From Gloeomargarita sp. SKYB120 (GTDB taxonomy: Bacteria; Cyanobacteriota; Cyanobacteriia; Gloeomargaritales; Gloeomargaritaceae): 64,000 bases of DNA. Under the pieces are notes generated by a model. The model saw only the letters and a list, made by a program, of their open reading frames with translations, searched no databases and had not been told where the DNA came from. The stretch lies in assembly GCA_025062155.1 (NCBI GenBank), contig JANXAM010000003.1, positions 96,665-160,664 on the forward strand. The letters run 5' to 3'. This document shows, piece by piece, positions 1-9,226 of the stretch (position 1 is its first letter; each line of letters starts with the position of its first letter). The translations under genes were made by a program, and so were the position numbers.

Positions 1-2234
1 ACCCCTTGGCCGCCGCAGGCTTCGCAGCGCCCCCCTTTGACATTGAAGGAAAAATGGCCCGCCTTGTAACCCCTGGCTTTAGCCGCTGGCGTCTCGGCAA
101 AAATGGCTCGGATCACGTCAAACGCCCCCGTGTAGGTGGCCGGATTGGAACGGGGGGTGCGCCCAATCGGGGATTGGTCAATCACAATGACCTTATCCAG
201 CGCTTCCAGGCCCTCAATCGCTCGCAGTTCCGATGGAAAGGGAATTTTGTGCCCGAAATGGTGCGCCAGCGCCGGATAGAGCAACTCGTTGATCAGGGTG
301 GATTTGCCCGACCCCGACACCCCCGTCACACACACAAACATCCCGAGGGGAATCTCCACATCAATATGTTTGAGATTGTGGCGATGGGCGTCGAGTAATC
401 GCAGGGTTTTGCCATTGCCAGGCCGTCGTCGGGCGGGTGTGACAATTTCTTTGCGGCCCGATAAATAGGCACCCGTGATGGACTCAGGATGGTTCAGAAT
501 GTCTTCCAACTTGCCTTGAGCGACAATGCGCCCGCCGTGGACCCCCGCGCCTGGGCCAATATCCACGATGTGGTCGGCACTGCGAATCGTCTCCTCGTCG
601 TGCTCCACCACGATCAACGTATTGCCCAAATCCCGCAGGCGTTTGAGGGTGGCCAATAGCCGGCTGTTGTCCCGCTGGTGCAAGCCGATGCTCGGCTCAT
701 CCAACACGTACAAAACGCCGGTCAGTCCTGAGCCGATTTGAGTCGCCAGGCGGATGCGCTGGGCTTCCCCACCGGAAAGGGTCATGGCTGGGCGGTCCAG
801 CGTTAAATAGTCCAGCCCCACGTCCACCAAAAACTGCAACCGCGCCCGGATTTCCTTAAGCACCAGATGGGCAATTTGGGCCTGGCGGGGCGTCAGTTCC
901 AAGCGGTCGAGACGCTGCAGACATTCCTGTACCGAAACGCTGGTGAAATCGGTGATGCGGTAGCCGCCAACTCGCACCGCTAGCGCTTCCGGTTTCAAAC
1001 GGGTTCCCAGGCACGTAGGGCAGAGAGCATCGAACCGGTACTGGTCTAACTTTTGCTGCACCAATTCTGACGTCGTTTCCCGATACTGGCGTTCCAAGAT
1101 GTTTAACACCCCTTCGTATTTTTTCCAGTAGCCCTGCCGTGAGCCGCCTATCCAGATGGGTTCCGGCGCGCCATGCAGGATGATGTCCTGCTGTGCTGGC
1201 GTGAGCTTGTACCAGGGGGTCGCCAAATCAAAGCCGTAGGTTTTCCCCAAACTGTCCAACAGCCCCAAGTAATAGTCATGGGGCTTATCCGACCAGGGAG
1301 CAATCGCTTGATAAAGGGGCAATTTGGGATTGGGCACGACCAGTTCTGGGCTAAAGCGGCGCAAAAACCCCAAACCATGACATTCAGGACAGGCGCCATA
1401 GGGAGAATTAAAGGAAAATAAACGGGGCGACAACTCTGACATGACAGCCCCATGTTCAGGACAAGCAAATTTTTCTGAAAACACCCAATCGCGCCAGGTT
1501 TCCCCCTGCTGAATACTGGCAATCACCACCCCTTCGCCGTGCTGCAAACACGTTGTCAACGAATCCACCAAACGGCTGTGCAAATCCGGTTTGATGACCA
1601 AACGGTCTACCACGATTTCGATGCGATGGTTGTGGTTTTTATCCAGGGGCGGCACCTCGCTCAAGCTATAGACCGTGCCATTCACCCGCACCCGTGCAAA
1701 TCCCTGCTGGGCAATATGGGCCAAGATTTTTTGGTGGGTTCCTTTTTTGCCCCTGACCACCGGCGCCAGGAGCTGGAAACGGGTTCCGGCGGGCAAGCTG
1801 AGAATCTGGTCGGCGATTTGGTCCACCGTTTGCGGGCTAATGTTGTGGTCGCAAATGGGGCAATGGGGCACACCGGCGCGCCCAAATAACAGGCGAAAAT
1901 AATCGTAAATTTCTGTGACCGTTCCCACCGTCGAGCGGGGGTTGTGGGACGTGGATTTTTGGTCAATGGAAATCGCTGGACTCAATCCTTCAATCGCATC
2001 CACATCCGGCTTGTCCAGTTGACCCACAAACTGGCGGGCATAGGCGCTCAGGGACTCTACGTAGCGCCGCTGTCCTTCGGCAAAAATCGTGTCGAAGGCC
2101 AACGAAGATTTACCCGACCCCGATACCCCCGTAAACACAATCAACTGGTTGCGGGGCAATTCCAGGTCAATATTTTTGAGATTGTGCTGGCGGGCACCGC
2201 GAATCCGAATGACCTCGCCGCTACCGGATGCCAT
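1..2234 (-). CDS. uvrA: UvrABC excinuclease subunit A (partial, C-terminus beyond window)
   Basis: UvrA recognises DNA damage in nucleotide excision repair and loads UvrB. The reading frame runs unbroken from an ATG at 2234 off the left edge, giving about 744 residues, so roughly the last 200 of a usual ~950 are missing from the window. A first P-loop GVSGSGKSS lies at about residues 36-44, a CPIC zinc-finger half follows, and a second P-loop GVSGSGKSTL lies near residue 640. At the very edge is the zinc-finger sequence GGRCEACGGQG typical of the second ABC half. It lies 12 bp downstream of the holin-like gene on the same strand and is probably co-transcribed with it. Confidence 0.96.
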   Translation of the reverse strand, partial: MASGSGEVIRIRGARQHNLKNIDLELPRNQLIVFTGVSGSGKSSLAFDTIFAEGQRRYVESLSAYARQFVGQLDKPDVDAIEGLSPAISIDQKSTSHNPRSTVGTVTEIYDYFRLLFGRAGVPHCPICDHNISPQTVDQIADQILSLPAGTRFQLLAPVVRGKKGTHQKILAHIAQQGFARVRVNGTVYSLSEVPPLDKNHNHRIEIVVDRLVIKPDLHSRLVDSLTTCLQHGEGVVIASIQQGETWRDWVFSEKFACPEHGAVMSELSPRLFSFNSPYGACPECHGLGFLRRFSPELVVPNPKLPLYQAIAPWSDKPHDYYLGLLDSLGKTYGFDLATPWYKLTPAQQDIILHGAPEPIWIGGSRQGYWKKYEGVLNILERQYRETTSELVQQKLDQYRFDALCPTCLGTRLKPEALAVRVGGYRITDFTSVSVQECLQRLDRLELTPRQAQIAHLVLKEIRARLQFLVDVGLDYLTLDRPAMTLSGGEAQRIRLATQIGSGLTGVLYVLDEPSIGLHQRDNSRLLATLKRLRDLGNTLIVVEHDEETIRSADHIVDIGPGAGVHGGRIVAQGKLEDILNHPESITGAYLSGRKEIVTPARRRPGNGKTLRLLDAHRHNLKHIDVEIPLGMFVCVTGVSGSGKSTLINELLYPALAHHFGHKIPFPSELRAIEGLEALDKVIVIDQSPIGRTPRSNPATYTGAFDVIRAIFAETPAAKARGYKAGHFSFNVKGGRCEACGGQG

Positions 2235-2246
2235 GGCAATGCTCGG

Positions 2247-2591
2247 CTAGGCCCCCAGGAGCCTAAACAGCACCCCATTCAGCACGGTCAACAGGATGGG
2301 GCCGACCAGCGCACTCACCCAACTGTCCAGCCGAAAGCCTTTCACTAGCGATGCAGCCAGGGCGAAAATCAGAGCGTTAATCACCAACGTAAACAGCCCC
2401 AGCGTCAGGAGATTCAGGGGCAACGTCAGCAGCAGCAACACCGGTCGCACCAAGGCGTTGAGCAGCCCCAGCACCAACGCGGTCCACAGCGCCGTGCCAA
2501 ATCCCTGCAGCCGAATCCCCAGCGGCAACCGCGAGAGAATCCACAAACTCAGGGCATTGACCACCCAGGTCACCAGCAACTTGGTCAACAT
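2247..2591 (-). CDS. Phage-holin-family (YvlD-like) small membrane protein
   Basis: This protein of 114 residues is almost wholly hydrophobic, with about four predicted membrane segments and short basic loops. Size, pattern and the motif LLNALVRPVLLLLTLPL fit the holin family 4 / YvlD superfamily of bacterial inner-membrane proteins, whose function is not established. Despite the name these are chromosomal genes and not a sign of prophage, and no phage genes surround it. Its ATG overlaps the stop codon of the upstream truncated ribonucleotide reductase frame (ATGTTGA), so the two are translationally linked. Confidence in the family is good; the role is unknown. Confidence 0.75.
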   Translation of the reverse strand: MLTKLLVTWVVNALSLWILSRLPLGIRLQGFGTALWTALVLGLLNALVRPVLLLLTLPLNLLTLGLFTLVINALIFALAASLVKGFRLDSWVSALVGPILLTVLNGVLFRLLGA

Positions 2592-3769
2592 GGCGTTTCG
2601 GCGTCCTCGGAACGATGGTGCGCAATGAGCAATTCCCGCAAGTAGGCCCTGGCCTGCTCCCGACTTTCATTATACAGAGCCAAAAAACGAGCCTTTTTCT
2701 CCGGCGTGTTCAGCAAGTCACAATTGGCCCGCGCAATCGCTTCACCCGCCCACTGAATCGCCCCTTCCCCAGAGTAAAACTGGCTGCGGACGGACTCCAC
2801 ACATTCTTCGCGCGTCGGTTTGCGGTGAAAGACGCGGGTGTGGTTCGCCATGCGCAGGGCGTCCCGTTCCGGGTCAATCCGCCAGTTGCCCTGCTCGTCC
2901 TGTTGCCAGAGATTGGCCTTGGCGTAGGCCGCCTCCTGGTCTTCAGCGGCAAATTGCCGCATGCCCGCCGAGCGCCGGATATTGCCCGCCACAATCGTAG
3001 CCGCCGCCTCATCAATCAACAAACAACACTCTAAGGGCGTCAACCGCCGACCGACGGCCTTGTTCAGAATCCGCGCCACCCGGGGAAACAAGGGCGGCAA
3101 CAGAGCCGGATTGGCAATCCCGCCGAACCCTTTGAGCACTTCCCCCTTGGGCCGCACATGGCCCACATCCACGGTGACCGTCCACACACCCCCGTCTACT
3201 GGTTCGCTGGCCAGTTCCAGCAGGCTTTGATACGCCCGCACCCAACCTTGCCGTGAATCTCCCACCCAAATCGTTACCTGGGTGCCCTGGCGTTCGATGC
3301 GGGTCTCCTGCCAGCGTTGCTCCGGCGGCACATCCCCCGGCTGCCCGACGACTTGCACCTCCAAACGGGTTACAATCGGCGGCAACTGGTTGACGTATTG
3401 GGGTTCCAGCACCGCGCCCGTCCCCGAACCTTGCATCGCCAGGTCCATCATCAGGCCAAAACCGCGCCAGTCCACAATCCGCTGCGACGTGCAGTTATAG
3501 GCTCCCGAGAAGTTTTCTGGCCGGTGAATCCAGTCGGTGCCCCCCACCCATAGCCAGCGGCCTGAAGTCAGCGCCTTCAGCGTTTGCTGCATTTCCATCA
3601 CCAGCGCTTTTTCTTCGGGGGTGAAGCGCCCCAGGACGGCCAAATCCTCCACCGTGCGCTGGCACACCTGCGCCCAGGATTCCCGTTGTCCGTTGACCCG
3701 GCGGCTGTAGGTGCGGAAAAAGACAGGGTAGGCACAGGGCGCTTGCAGCGATAGTTCGGGATGCGTCAT
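2585..3769 (-). pseudogene. nrdJ: N-terminal half of adenosylcobalamin-dependent (class II) ribonucleotide reductase
   Basis: The frame matches the monomeric B12-dependent ribonucleoside-triphosphate reductase used by many cyanobacteria: YPVFFRTYSRR near the start, FSGAYNCTSQ with the first active-site cysteine, MQGSGTGAVLEP, and GEGAIQWAGEAIARANCDLL near the end. The family is usually over 700 residues; here about 394 remain from the ATG at 3769. The frame stops just before the expected NPCGE block with the radical-site cysteine, so two catalytic cysteines and the C-terminal redox pair are absent. No remnant of the second half follows, because the holin-like gene starts at the stop codon. 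The sequence upstream is well conserved, so this is either a recent truncation or one part of a split gene whose other part lies outside the window. Confidence 0.8.
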
Positions 3770-3894
3770 GGGCCATCGGTCAGGAAAAACCTCACCAGCA
3801 CTATAGCGCATCGCCTGGTCCGGCAAAGCAGTCCGCCCACTCCTTAGCATAAAAAATGCAGCGCTCGTGTATTTTAGAGAAATTAGCCCTTGCG

Positions 3895-4167
3895 ATGGAC
3901 TCCATGACCGGCGAATCCTATCTCAACCATCCCAACTTTGGCCTGCTCTACCGGATTTGCCGCCTGGGAGATGGAAGTGAACTGTACATAACCCTGTACG
4001 CCCATCGCCTGTTTTTTCACGTGCGGTACCAGGGCGACCAGCTTGAAATCGAACCGGTGAGCCGTCATCAAGCCAAGATGCTCTTGGAAATGCACTTGCG
4101 CGACCTGCGACGCCTGGGCAAACACCAGGAGTACCAGAAACTCCAGCAGTGGGAAAAAGGGCTGTGA
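3895..4167 (+). CDS. pipX: PipX, PII-interacting NtcA co-activator
   Basis: PipX shuttles between the nitrogen sensor PII and the transcription factor NtcA, stabilising active NtcA when 2-oxoglutarate is high. The 90-residue product has the family core ESYLNHPNFGLLYRIC followed by ELYITLYAHRLFFHV, the Tudor-like fold that binds both partners, and a helical tail MLLEMHLRDLRRLGKHQEY. Length agrees with the ~89 residues known from Synechococcus elongatus. An upstream ATG at 3856 would add 13 unconserved residues, and 3904 is an equally possible start. It overlaps pipY by 19 bp, the usual pipX-pipY coupling. Its presence fits the NtcA-type promoters of the urea genes nearby. Confidence 0.9.
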   Translation: MDSMTGESYLNHPNFGLLYRICRLGDGSELYITLYAHRLFFHVRYQGDQLEIEPVSRHQAKMLLEMHLRDLRRLGKHQEYQKLQQWEKGL

Positions 4168-4838
4168 TCTCCGAACAACAGCTTGCCCAGAACTGGGAGC
4201 GCCTGCGCCGCCAGATTCCTTCCCACGTGCGAGTGGTGGCTGTGACCAAACAGGTGCCGGTGGAGTTAGTGCGCCACGCCTATCATCTGGGGTTACGCGA
4301 CTTTGGGGAAAACCGCATCCAGGAGGCCGTGCCCAAAATCCAAGCGCTCCAGGATCTACCCGACATTACCTGGCATTTCATTGGTCATTTACAAAGCAAC
4401 AAAGCCCGCCAAGCGCTGACCTACTTCTCCTGGATTCACAGCGTGGACGACCTGGCCCTGGCGCAACGGCTCGACCACCTCAATCAAACCCTGCAGCGCC
4501 CCGTCCAGTTGCTCCTGCAGGTGAAACTCCGTCCCGACCCCAACAAGTACGGCTGGACTGTGCCTGCATTGCTCCAAGCGTTACCAGCGTTGGCCCAATT
4601 GCGCCACGTACGCATCAAGGGGTTAATGACCATTGCACCCTTGGGTTTATCGCCGGTGGAACTCCAAATGCTGTTTTCAGAACTGGTGGCGCTGGGCCAT
4701 CAAATTAGCAGCCAATTGCCTCTCCAGGAATACTCGATGGGCATGTCCGATGATTATCCCTACGCGATAGCCGCTGGCGCAACCATGGTCCGTTTGGGAC
4801 GCTGCTTGTTTGGCGAACGCCCCCAGCAAACCCGTTAA
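4149..4838 (+). CDS. pipY: PipY, YggS-family pyridoxal-phosphate homeostasis protein
   Basis: This 229-residue single-domain protein of the YggS/PROSC family binds pyridoxal phosphate and helps balance vitamin B6 and amino/keto-acid pools. The PLP lysine sits in VVAVTKQV at about residue 35. Further family blocks are FGENRIQEA, WHFIGHLQSNK, and the C-terminal phosphate-binding stretch SMGMSDDYPYAI followed by RLGRCLFG. The gene starts inside the end of pipX, so translation is probably coupled. The order pipX-pipY-sepF-proC is recurrent in cyanobacteria. Function beyond PLP homeostasis is not shown by the sequence. Confidence 0.93.
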   Translation: MGKRAVISEQQLAQNWERLRRQIPSHVRVVAVTKQVPVELVRHAYHLGLRDFGENRIQEAVPKIQALQDLPDITWHFIGHLQSNKARQALTYFSWIHSVDDLALAQRLDHLNQTLQRPVQLLLQVKLRPDPNKYGWTVPALLQALPALAQLRHVRIKGLMTIAPLGLSPVELQMLFSELVALGHQISSQLPLQEYSMGMSDDYPYAIAAGATMVRLGRCLFGERPQQTR

Positions 4839-5165
4839 AAACTTGTGAAAATCCCCCGCGCTATCCGAGAACGCTCCCTATAATGACTCGAAACCGGTGA
4901 GCTTGGGCGCGTCCATGGGCAAAATCAACAAAATAAAAGGGTGGTGGATATTGATTTTGACGAAAAAAAGGGTTACGGTTCAGGTATCATCCCTTGTATT
5001 AAAGTACATTGGTAGGCCAACACCTGGCCAATCACCTGCAAGGGTGACCGGTCAAGGTTTGATGATGCACAGGCTCTACCAATGGCTGACAAACGCTTTG
5101 CCTCCTCAACACCTGGTTGATGCTTTAATGTCTACCTATACGCCTGTAGCGGGAGTACACATCCC
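4839..5165. other. Intergenic region between pipY and sepF
   Basis: This 327-bp stretch has no convincing gene. An open frame from 4897 into sepF encodes a composition typical of non-coding DNA and matches nothing I recognise. It holds a TATAAT hexamer at 4879-4884, but no good -35 at standard spacing. It most likely carries the promoter and leader for sepF-proC. Confidence 0.5.
4879..4884 (+). promoter_or_regulatory. Possible -10 element for sepF-proC
   Basis: A perfect TATAAT hexamer lies about 280 bp upstream of sepF, just after the pipY stop. No convincing -35 stands 16-18 bp before it, so a long leader or an activator would be needed. This is a weak call. Confidence 0.25.
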
Positions 5166-5732
5166 ATGCAACTGCTAAAACGCTTGCGGGAATGGATCAG
5201 CCTGGGAGAACCGGTGGAGTACGACTACGACCCCGGTCAATCTCAGAGCGCTCCTACACCCATGACGCCACCAACGACCGAGTACCGGGACGCCCCGCGC
5301 CGACGGGAACGTTCGCCGGTGACCACTACCCCAGAACCCTCTACCTCCCGAACGCCGATGAACAACGTGATTGGTTTGCCGACGGCCCACAACCAGCCCT
5401 TTGAGGTGGTAGTGATGGAGCCGCGTTCGTTTGAGGAAATGCCCCAGGCGATTCAAGCCCTGCGGGAGCGGAAATCGGTGGTGCTCAACGTCACGCTGAT
5501 GGAACCGGAGCTGGCCCAGCGGGCGGTGGACTTTGTCGCCGGCGGCACCTATGCCATTGATGGGCACCAGGAGCGACTGGGGGAGAGCATTTTTCTCTTC
5601 ACGCCCAGCGGGGTGCAGGTGACCACGCGGACCTCGATTCCCAATCCGACGCCCCTGGAGGCGCCCAGTTCTCTGCGCAACACGCCGCCGATTTGGACGC
5701 CAGAGTCCATGCCGGCCTACTTGGCTCAGTAG
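5166..5732 (+). CDS. sepF: Cell-division protein SepF (Cdv2)
   Basis: SepF tethers FtsZ filaments to the membrane at the division site. Residues 1-15 form an amphipathic membrane-binding helix ([14 protein letters not shown]). Residues ~20-70 are a Pro/Thr-rich linker, and residues ~75-160 form the SepF core with [25 protein letters not shown] and [11 protein letters not shown], followed by [10 protein letters not shown] short disordered tail completes 188 residues, usual for cyanobacteria. proC follows after 3 bp, so the two are one operon. Confidence 0.93.
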   Translation: MQLLKRLREWISLGEPVEYDYDPGQSQSAPTPMTPPTTEYRDAPRRRERSPVTTTPEPSTSRTPMNNVIGLPTAHNQPFEVVVMEPRSFEEMPQAIQALRERKSVVLNVTLMEPELAQRAVDFVAGGTYAIDGHQERLGESIFLFTPSGVQVTTRTSIPNPTPLEAPSSLRNTPPIWTPESMPAYLAQ

Positions 5733-5735
5733 GGG

Positions 5736-6530
5736 ATGACCAACCGGTTGGGCATCATTGGCGGGGGCGCTTTGGCCGAAGCCCTCGTCCAGGGTTGGTT
5801 GTCGGAAAAATTGCTTGCCCCTGGGGAAGTGGTCGTTAGCCATCCCCGTTTGGAACGGCGACGGTACTGGCAGGAGACCTATGGAGTGGCGGTCAGCAGT
5901 GAAAATCGGGTCGCCGCCGCTGCTAGCGAAGGGGTACTTGTCGCGGTGAAACCTCATCAGTTCAGCCAAATTGCGCCAGCCCTTCGTCACGCCCAACCGC
6001 AAGCAGTCCTAGTGTCGGTGCTGGCGGGAGTGGCTCTCGTGACTTTAGAGCAAGCTGTGCCGGAAGCGGCTTGGGTGCGCGCGATGCCTAACGCGCCGGT
6101 GCGAGTGCGGGCGGGAATCACGGCGGTGGCTTGGGGACAGCAGGTGAATGAAGAGCAAAAAGCGTGGGTGGAGCGACTGTTTCGCGCTGTCGGCCAGGTG
6201 GTGACGGTGCCAGAAACCTACATGAATGCCGTGACGGCCCTAGCCGGCTCAGGACCGGCCTACGTGGCGGTGCTGGTGGAGGGATTGATTGACGGCGGCG
6301 TGCTGGTGGGCTTACCCCGCGCATTGGCCACCCAGTTGGCGGTGCAGACGGTTGCTGGGACCGTGGCGCTGCTCCAGCAGCAGGACATCACGCCAGCGGA
6401 GCTGAAGGCCCAAGTGATGAGTCCAGCAGGAACCACGGCAGCCGGTCTGTTGTGTTTGGAATCCCAGGGTGTGCGGGGGCTTTTGATGCAGACGGTGCAG
6501 GCGGCCTACCAGCGGGCCCAAACCCTTTAG
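5736..6530 (+). CDS. proC: Pyrroline-5-carboxylate reductase
   Basis: ProC reduces 1-pyrroline-5-carboxylate to proline with NAD(P)H, the last step of proline synthesis. The N-terminal Rossmann fold shows GIIGGGALAEAL at residues 6-17. The mid-region VLVSVLAGVAL and RAMPNAPVRVRAGIT are family blocks, and the C-terminal dimer domain carries ALAGSGPAYV and MSPAGTTAAGL. At 264 residues it is full length. Its stop overlaps by a few bases the stop of the convergent TPR gene. Confidence 0.95.
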   Translation: MTNRLGIIGGGALAEALVQGWLSEKLLAPGEVVVSHPRLERRRYWQETYGVAVSSENRVAAAASEGVLVAVKPHQFSQIAPALRHAQPQAVLVSVLAGVALVTLEQAVPEAAWVRAMPNAPVRVRAGITAVAWGQQVNEEQKAWVERLFRAVGQVVTVPETYMNAVTALAGSGPAYVAVLVEGLIDGGVLVGLPRALATQLAVQTVAGTVALLQQQDITPAELKAQVMSPAGTTAAGLLCLESQGVRGLLMQTVQAAYQRAQTL

Positions 6531-7360
6531 CCCATTTTTTCCAGCATTTGCTCCCGCTGTTGCTGAATCTGGCTGGCTTGAGGTTGCAGCGCTAGGGCCT
6601 TCTCAAAACAGGTCAGGGCGTCGTTGTAGCGCTGGCCATAGCTGAAGGCCACCCCCAAGTGATACCACACTTCCCAGGCGTCCGGTTGCTTTTGACTAGC
6701 CTGTTGCAAGTAAGCCACGGCATGGTCCCATCGCCCCAAGCGTTGCCAAACCCGCCCAAGCAGCAGGCAATCCTGAGCGCTCAAGGTGGGTTGGTCTGGC
6801 CGGAATTGCTCAAGCTGCTGGGATAAGTCTGCGGGCAACTCAAGACTCTCCTGGGCGAGCCACTGGCGCAGGCGTTCCAGCGGTGATGGCGTGGGTGGGA
6901 CGGCAGTCAGGGGTTCGGTCACCTCCAGAGCGTGCAGCCGCTTTTGCCACTCCTGCTCCAGGGCTTGGCGGCTCTGGGCGGCGAGGGCGGCCAGCGTGAG
7001 CTGGTAGTGAGTCAGTTGCTGGGCCAACACCTCCGCCACGATGGTTTCTGCTTGGGTGCGCATGGGTTGTCGGGCTTGGTCAGCGGCCATTTGAACCAAT
7101 TGCTGGAGAATGCTGCGGCGCAACCACCACAATCCCATGCCTGTCGCCACTAGCAACAGCACCAGCACCAGCAGCAAGAGATTCAACAGCAAGGTCGTGT
7201 GGCGAAAAGCCCGGTCCACTTCCATCTGCACCACCTCTTGCCAGGGCCGGTAAGCCGACGGTTCACCTCGATTCCCCCCACCACCGCCGCCTTGGGCTAG
7301 TACCGGTTGCATCGCCAGGAGCAGTCCCAATCCCAGCCAAACCCAGCGCGCCATAGTCAT
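6527..7360 (-). CDS. Membrane-anchored TPR-repeat protein
   Basis: An ATG at 7360 preceded by AAAAGGTGG gives 277 residues; longer starts extend into the divergent gene and look non-coding. Residues 1-22 are a signal peptide (MTMARWVWLGLGLLLAMQ...). A second hydrophobic helix near residues 50-75 anchors the protein. A Gln-rich helical region follows, and the C-terminal ~90 residues hold two to three tetratricopeptide repeats (WEVWYHLGVAFSYGQRY, ALTCFEKALALQPQASQ). TPRs mediate protein contacts, so a scaffold role is likely, but the specific function is unknown. Confidence 0.75.
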   Translation of the reverse strand: MTMARWVWLGLGLLLAMQPVLAQGGGGGGNRGEPSAYRPWQEVVQMEVDRAFRHTTLLLNLLLLVLVLLLVATGMGLWWLRRSILQQLVQMAADQARQPMRTQAETIVAEVLAQQLTHYQLTLAALAAQSRQALEQEWQKRLHALEVTEPLTAVPPTPSPLERLRQWLAQESLELPADLSQQLEQFRPDQPTLSAQDCLLLGRVWQRLGRWDHAVAYLQQASQKQPDAWEVWYHLGVAFSYGQRYNDALTCFEKALALQPQASQIQQQREQMLEKMG

Positions 7361-7446
7361 TCCCACCTTTTCTCTCCATCTTAACGCCCGCTGCAGGGGC
7401 CAAAGAGACGGATTAAAATGCGAGAAGACAGTCTTGATGGCCCGCC

Positions 7447-7935
7447 ATGTCCCTTTGCCCAGTCCCTCTTGAGCAACAGCCACTTCAGGAATATCGAACT
7501 CTGCGGGATTCCTGGTTTTATTGCTGGCCGGCCTTGAGTTGGGGGGCCTATGTGCGGCGACTCCTGGCAGCGGCGGGGTTAGGGGCGCTTGTGGCACTGC
7601 CGGTGGCGGCAGCCAGCTTTGACCCCTGGCGACAACCGTGGCTGTTTGGTTGCGCTTCGGTCGCGGGCGCGGGTCTCCTGCCGAGTTTTTTGCTGTTGCG
7701 GCTGTACCTGGGATGGCGATATGTCCAGCAACGCTTGGCCAGTCGTACCATCGTGTACGAGGAATCTGGCTGGTATGATGGACGAACGTGGGAAAAACCC
7801 CCGACGCTGTTGGCGCAGGAACGACTGGTGAGCATCTATGAGGTGGGACCCCTGCTGCGGCGATTGCGGTGGAGTCTCGCGGGTGTAGCCCTGCTGTACG
7901 CCGTGCTTATGGGATTGGGGTGGCTGTGGCGGTAG
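7447..7935 (+). CDS. CGLD27-family conserved membrane protein (DUF1230)
   Basis: The 162-residue product opens with CPVPLEQQPLQEYRTL, the hallmark of CGLD27/DUF1230, a family conserved in cyanobacteria, algae and plants. Then come a tryptophan-rich stretch, two adjacent membrane segments (about residues 35-80) and a loop with VYEESGWYDGRTWEKP. A further C-terminal membrane segment ends in MGLGWLWR. The family is linked to chloroplast iron or photosynthesis responses in algae, but the molecular role is not known. The next gene (asparaginase) begins within its 3' end. Confidence 0.88.
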   Translation: MSLCPVPLEQQPLQEYRTLRDSWFYCWPALSWGAYVRRLLAAAGLGALVALPVAAASFDPWRQPWLFGCASVAGAGLLPSFLLLRLYLGWRYVQQRLASRTIVYEESGWYDGRTWEKPPTLLAQERLVSIYEVGPLLRRLRWSLAGVALLYAVLMGLGWLWR

Positions 7936-8885
7936 CGCGGGGAAAACGCACCCAGGCGGAACCCCTCACCGTGCATCTGTTGCGGGAGGGCATTCCCGAG
8001 TCATTGCACTATGTCCACGCCGCCTTGGCCGATGAACGAGGACGGTTGTTGGCGGTCGCCGGGGATGGGGAAACGACAACCTTTGCCCGCAGTAGCCTCA
8101 AACCCTTCCAAGCGCTGGCGGTCGTCACCACCGGGACACTCGAGCACTTTCACCTGGGAGAACGGGATTTGGCGGTTATTTGCAGTTCGCATCAGGGGCA
8201 GGTAGCTGCTACCCGCCAGGTGTTTCGCATCCTCTGGCAGGCGGATATTGACCCGGCAGAACTCCAGTGCCCCGTGCCCCCTGGCAAACGCAGTGCATTG
8301 GAGCATGGCTGTTCTGGTAAACACGCGGGGATGTTAGCCGTATGCGCTCGCTATGATTGGCCCCGTCACACCTATCTCCAGCGGCAACACCCGGTGCAGG
8401 AGTTGATTCTCCGCCAGGTGGGCGAGCTACTGGGCGTACCCGGCGCTGAATTCATTGCCGTGCATGACGACTGCGGCGCACCCACCTATCTTTTGCAACT
8501 CCATCAACTGGCCGCCCTGTACAGTCGTTTGGCGACGGGACAACACCTGGGACTGGCGCAGATCAGCCGGGCGATGACCCAACATGCGGAATTGGTGGCG
8601 GGTGTTGGCCATTTCGACACCGAACTCATGCTGGCGACCCAGGGAACCCTTGTAAGCAAGGCCGGGGCTGAAGGGGTGCAGTGTCTCGCGCATCTGGAAA
8701 CGGGGATGGGCTTGGCGATTCGAGTGCTAGACGGCGCGAAACGCGCCAAATATGCCACCGCCATTCATCTCCTGCACCAGTTGGGTTGGATTTCCCCAAG
8801 CATCCGTGAGCGCCTAGCAGAACAGTTCGTCCAATTGGGGCCCTACGTGCGGCTAGAGGTGCAGGGGGAATTGTCCTTGCTGTAA
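7920..8885 (+). CDS. Asparaginase (thermolabile asparaginase II family)
   Basis: The sequence belongs to the pfam06089 asparaginase family, which releases ammonia from asparagine. Recognisable blocks are FARSSLKPFQALAVV, ICSSHQGQ, KRSALEHGCSGKHAGML and DDCGAPTY. These carry the Thr/Ser, Lys and His residues conserved in that family. An open frame reaches back to 7869, but the likely start is one of the GTG codons at 7920 or 7926, overlapping the end of the CGLD27 gene by about 15 bp. Length from there is ~321 residues. It could add to nitrogen scavenging alongside the urea genes, but no NtcA site is visible. Confidence 0.85.
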   Translation: MAVAVARGKRTQAEPLTVHLLREGIPESLHYVHAALADERGRLLAVAGDGETTTFARSSLKPFQALAVVTTGTLEHFHLGERDLAVICSSHQGQVAATRQVFRILWQADIDPAELQCPVPPGKRSALEHGCSGKHAGMLAVCARYDWPRHTYLQRQHPVQELILRQVGELLGVPGAEFIAVHDDCGAPTYLLQLHQLAALYSRLATGQHLGLAQISRAMTQHAELVAGVGHFDTELMLATQGTLVSKAGAEGVQCLAHLETGMGLAIRVLDGAKRAKYATAIHLLHQLGWISPSIRERLAEQFVQLGPYVRLEVQGELSLL

Positions 8886-8890
8886 CGAAC

Positions 8891-8920
8891 TTGTCAGTAC
8901 CCGAGAAATTGCGTTATGAT
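8891..8920 (+). promoter_or_regulatory. Promoter of initiator tRNA
   Basis: TTGTCA (8891-8896) and TATGAT (8915-8920) are separated by 18 bp, and the tRNA begins 13 bp after the -10. Both hexamers match the sigma-70 consensus at five of six positions. Confidence 0.7.
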
Positions 8921-8932
8921 ACATATCTGCAC

Positions 8933-9006
<74 letters not shown>

Positions 9007-9226
9007 TTTCAGCCACACTAAGCTCATGTCGTAGGGTTCCAAGTAGGGGGGAGGTGCAACGAGCGTCCCCGTGGCGCCACCCAAGCTGAGCAGTGGGACC
9101 CCAGCCAACTCCCAGGGAAATCGCGTAACTTGGATCGTAGAGACAACCGTGCCTCTGTTTTTATCCGCTGGTTTAACCATTGCCCTGGTGTTCCTCGCTC
9201 AGCGTTTATCCCTGGGACGTCCCACA

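Noticed and set aside
1148..1966. Several short minus- and plus-strand frames at the left end
   Set aside because: They are shadows of the uvrA frame, which is open across the entire stretch and carries its motifs.
2247..2591. Holin-like gene as evidence of prophage
   Set aside because: The family is a general membrane protein family and no phage genes are near.
4897..5178. 93-codon open frame between pipY and sepF
   Set aside because: It overlaps the sepF start, has no family pattern and mixed composition. It is more likely leader DNA.
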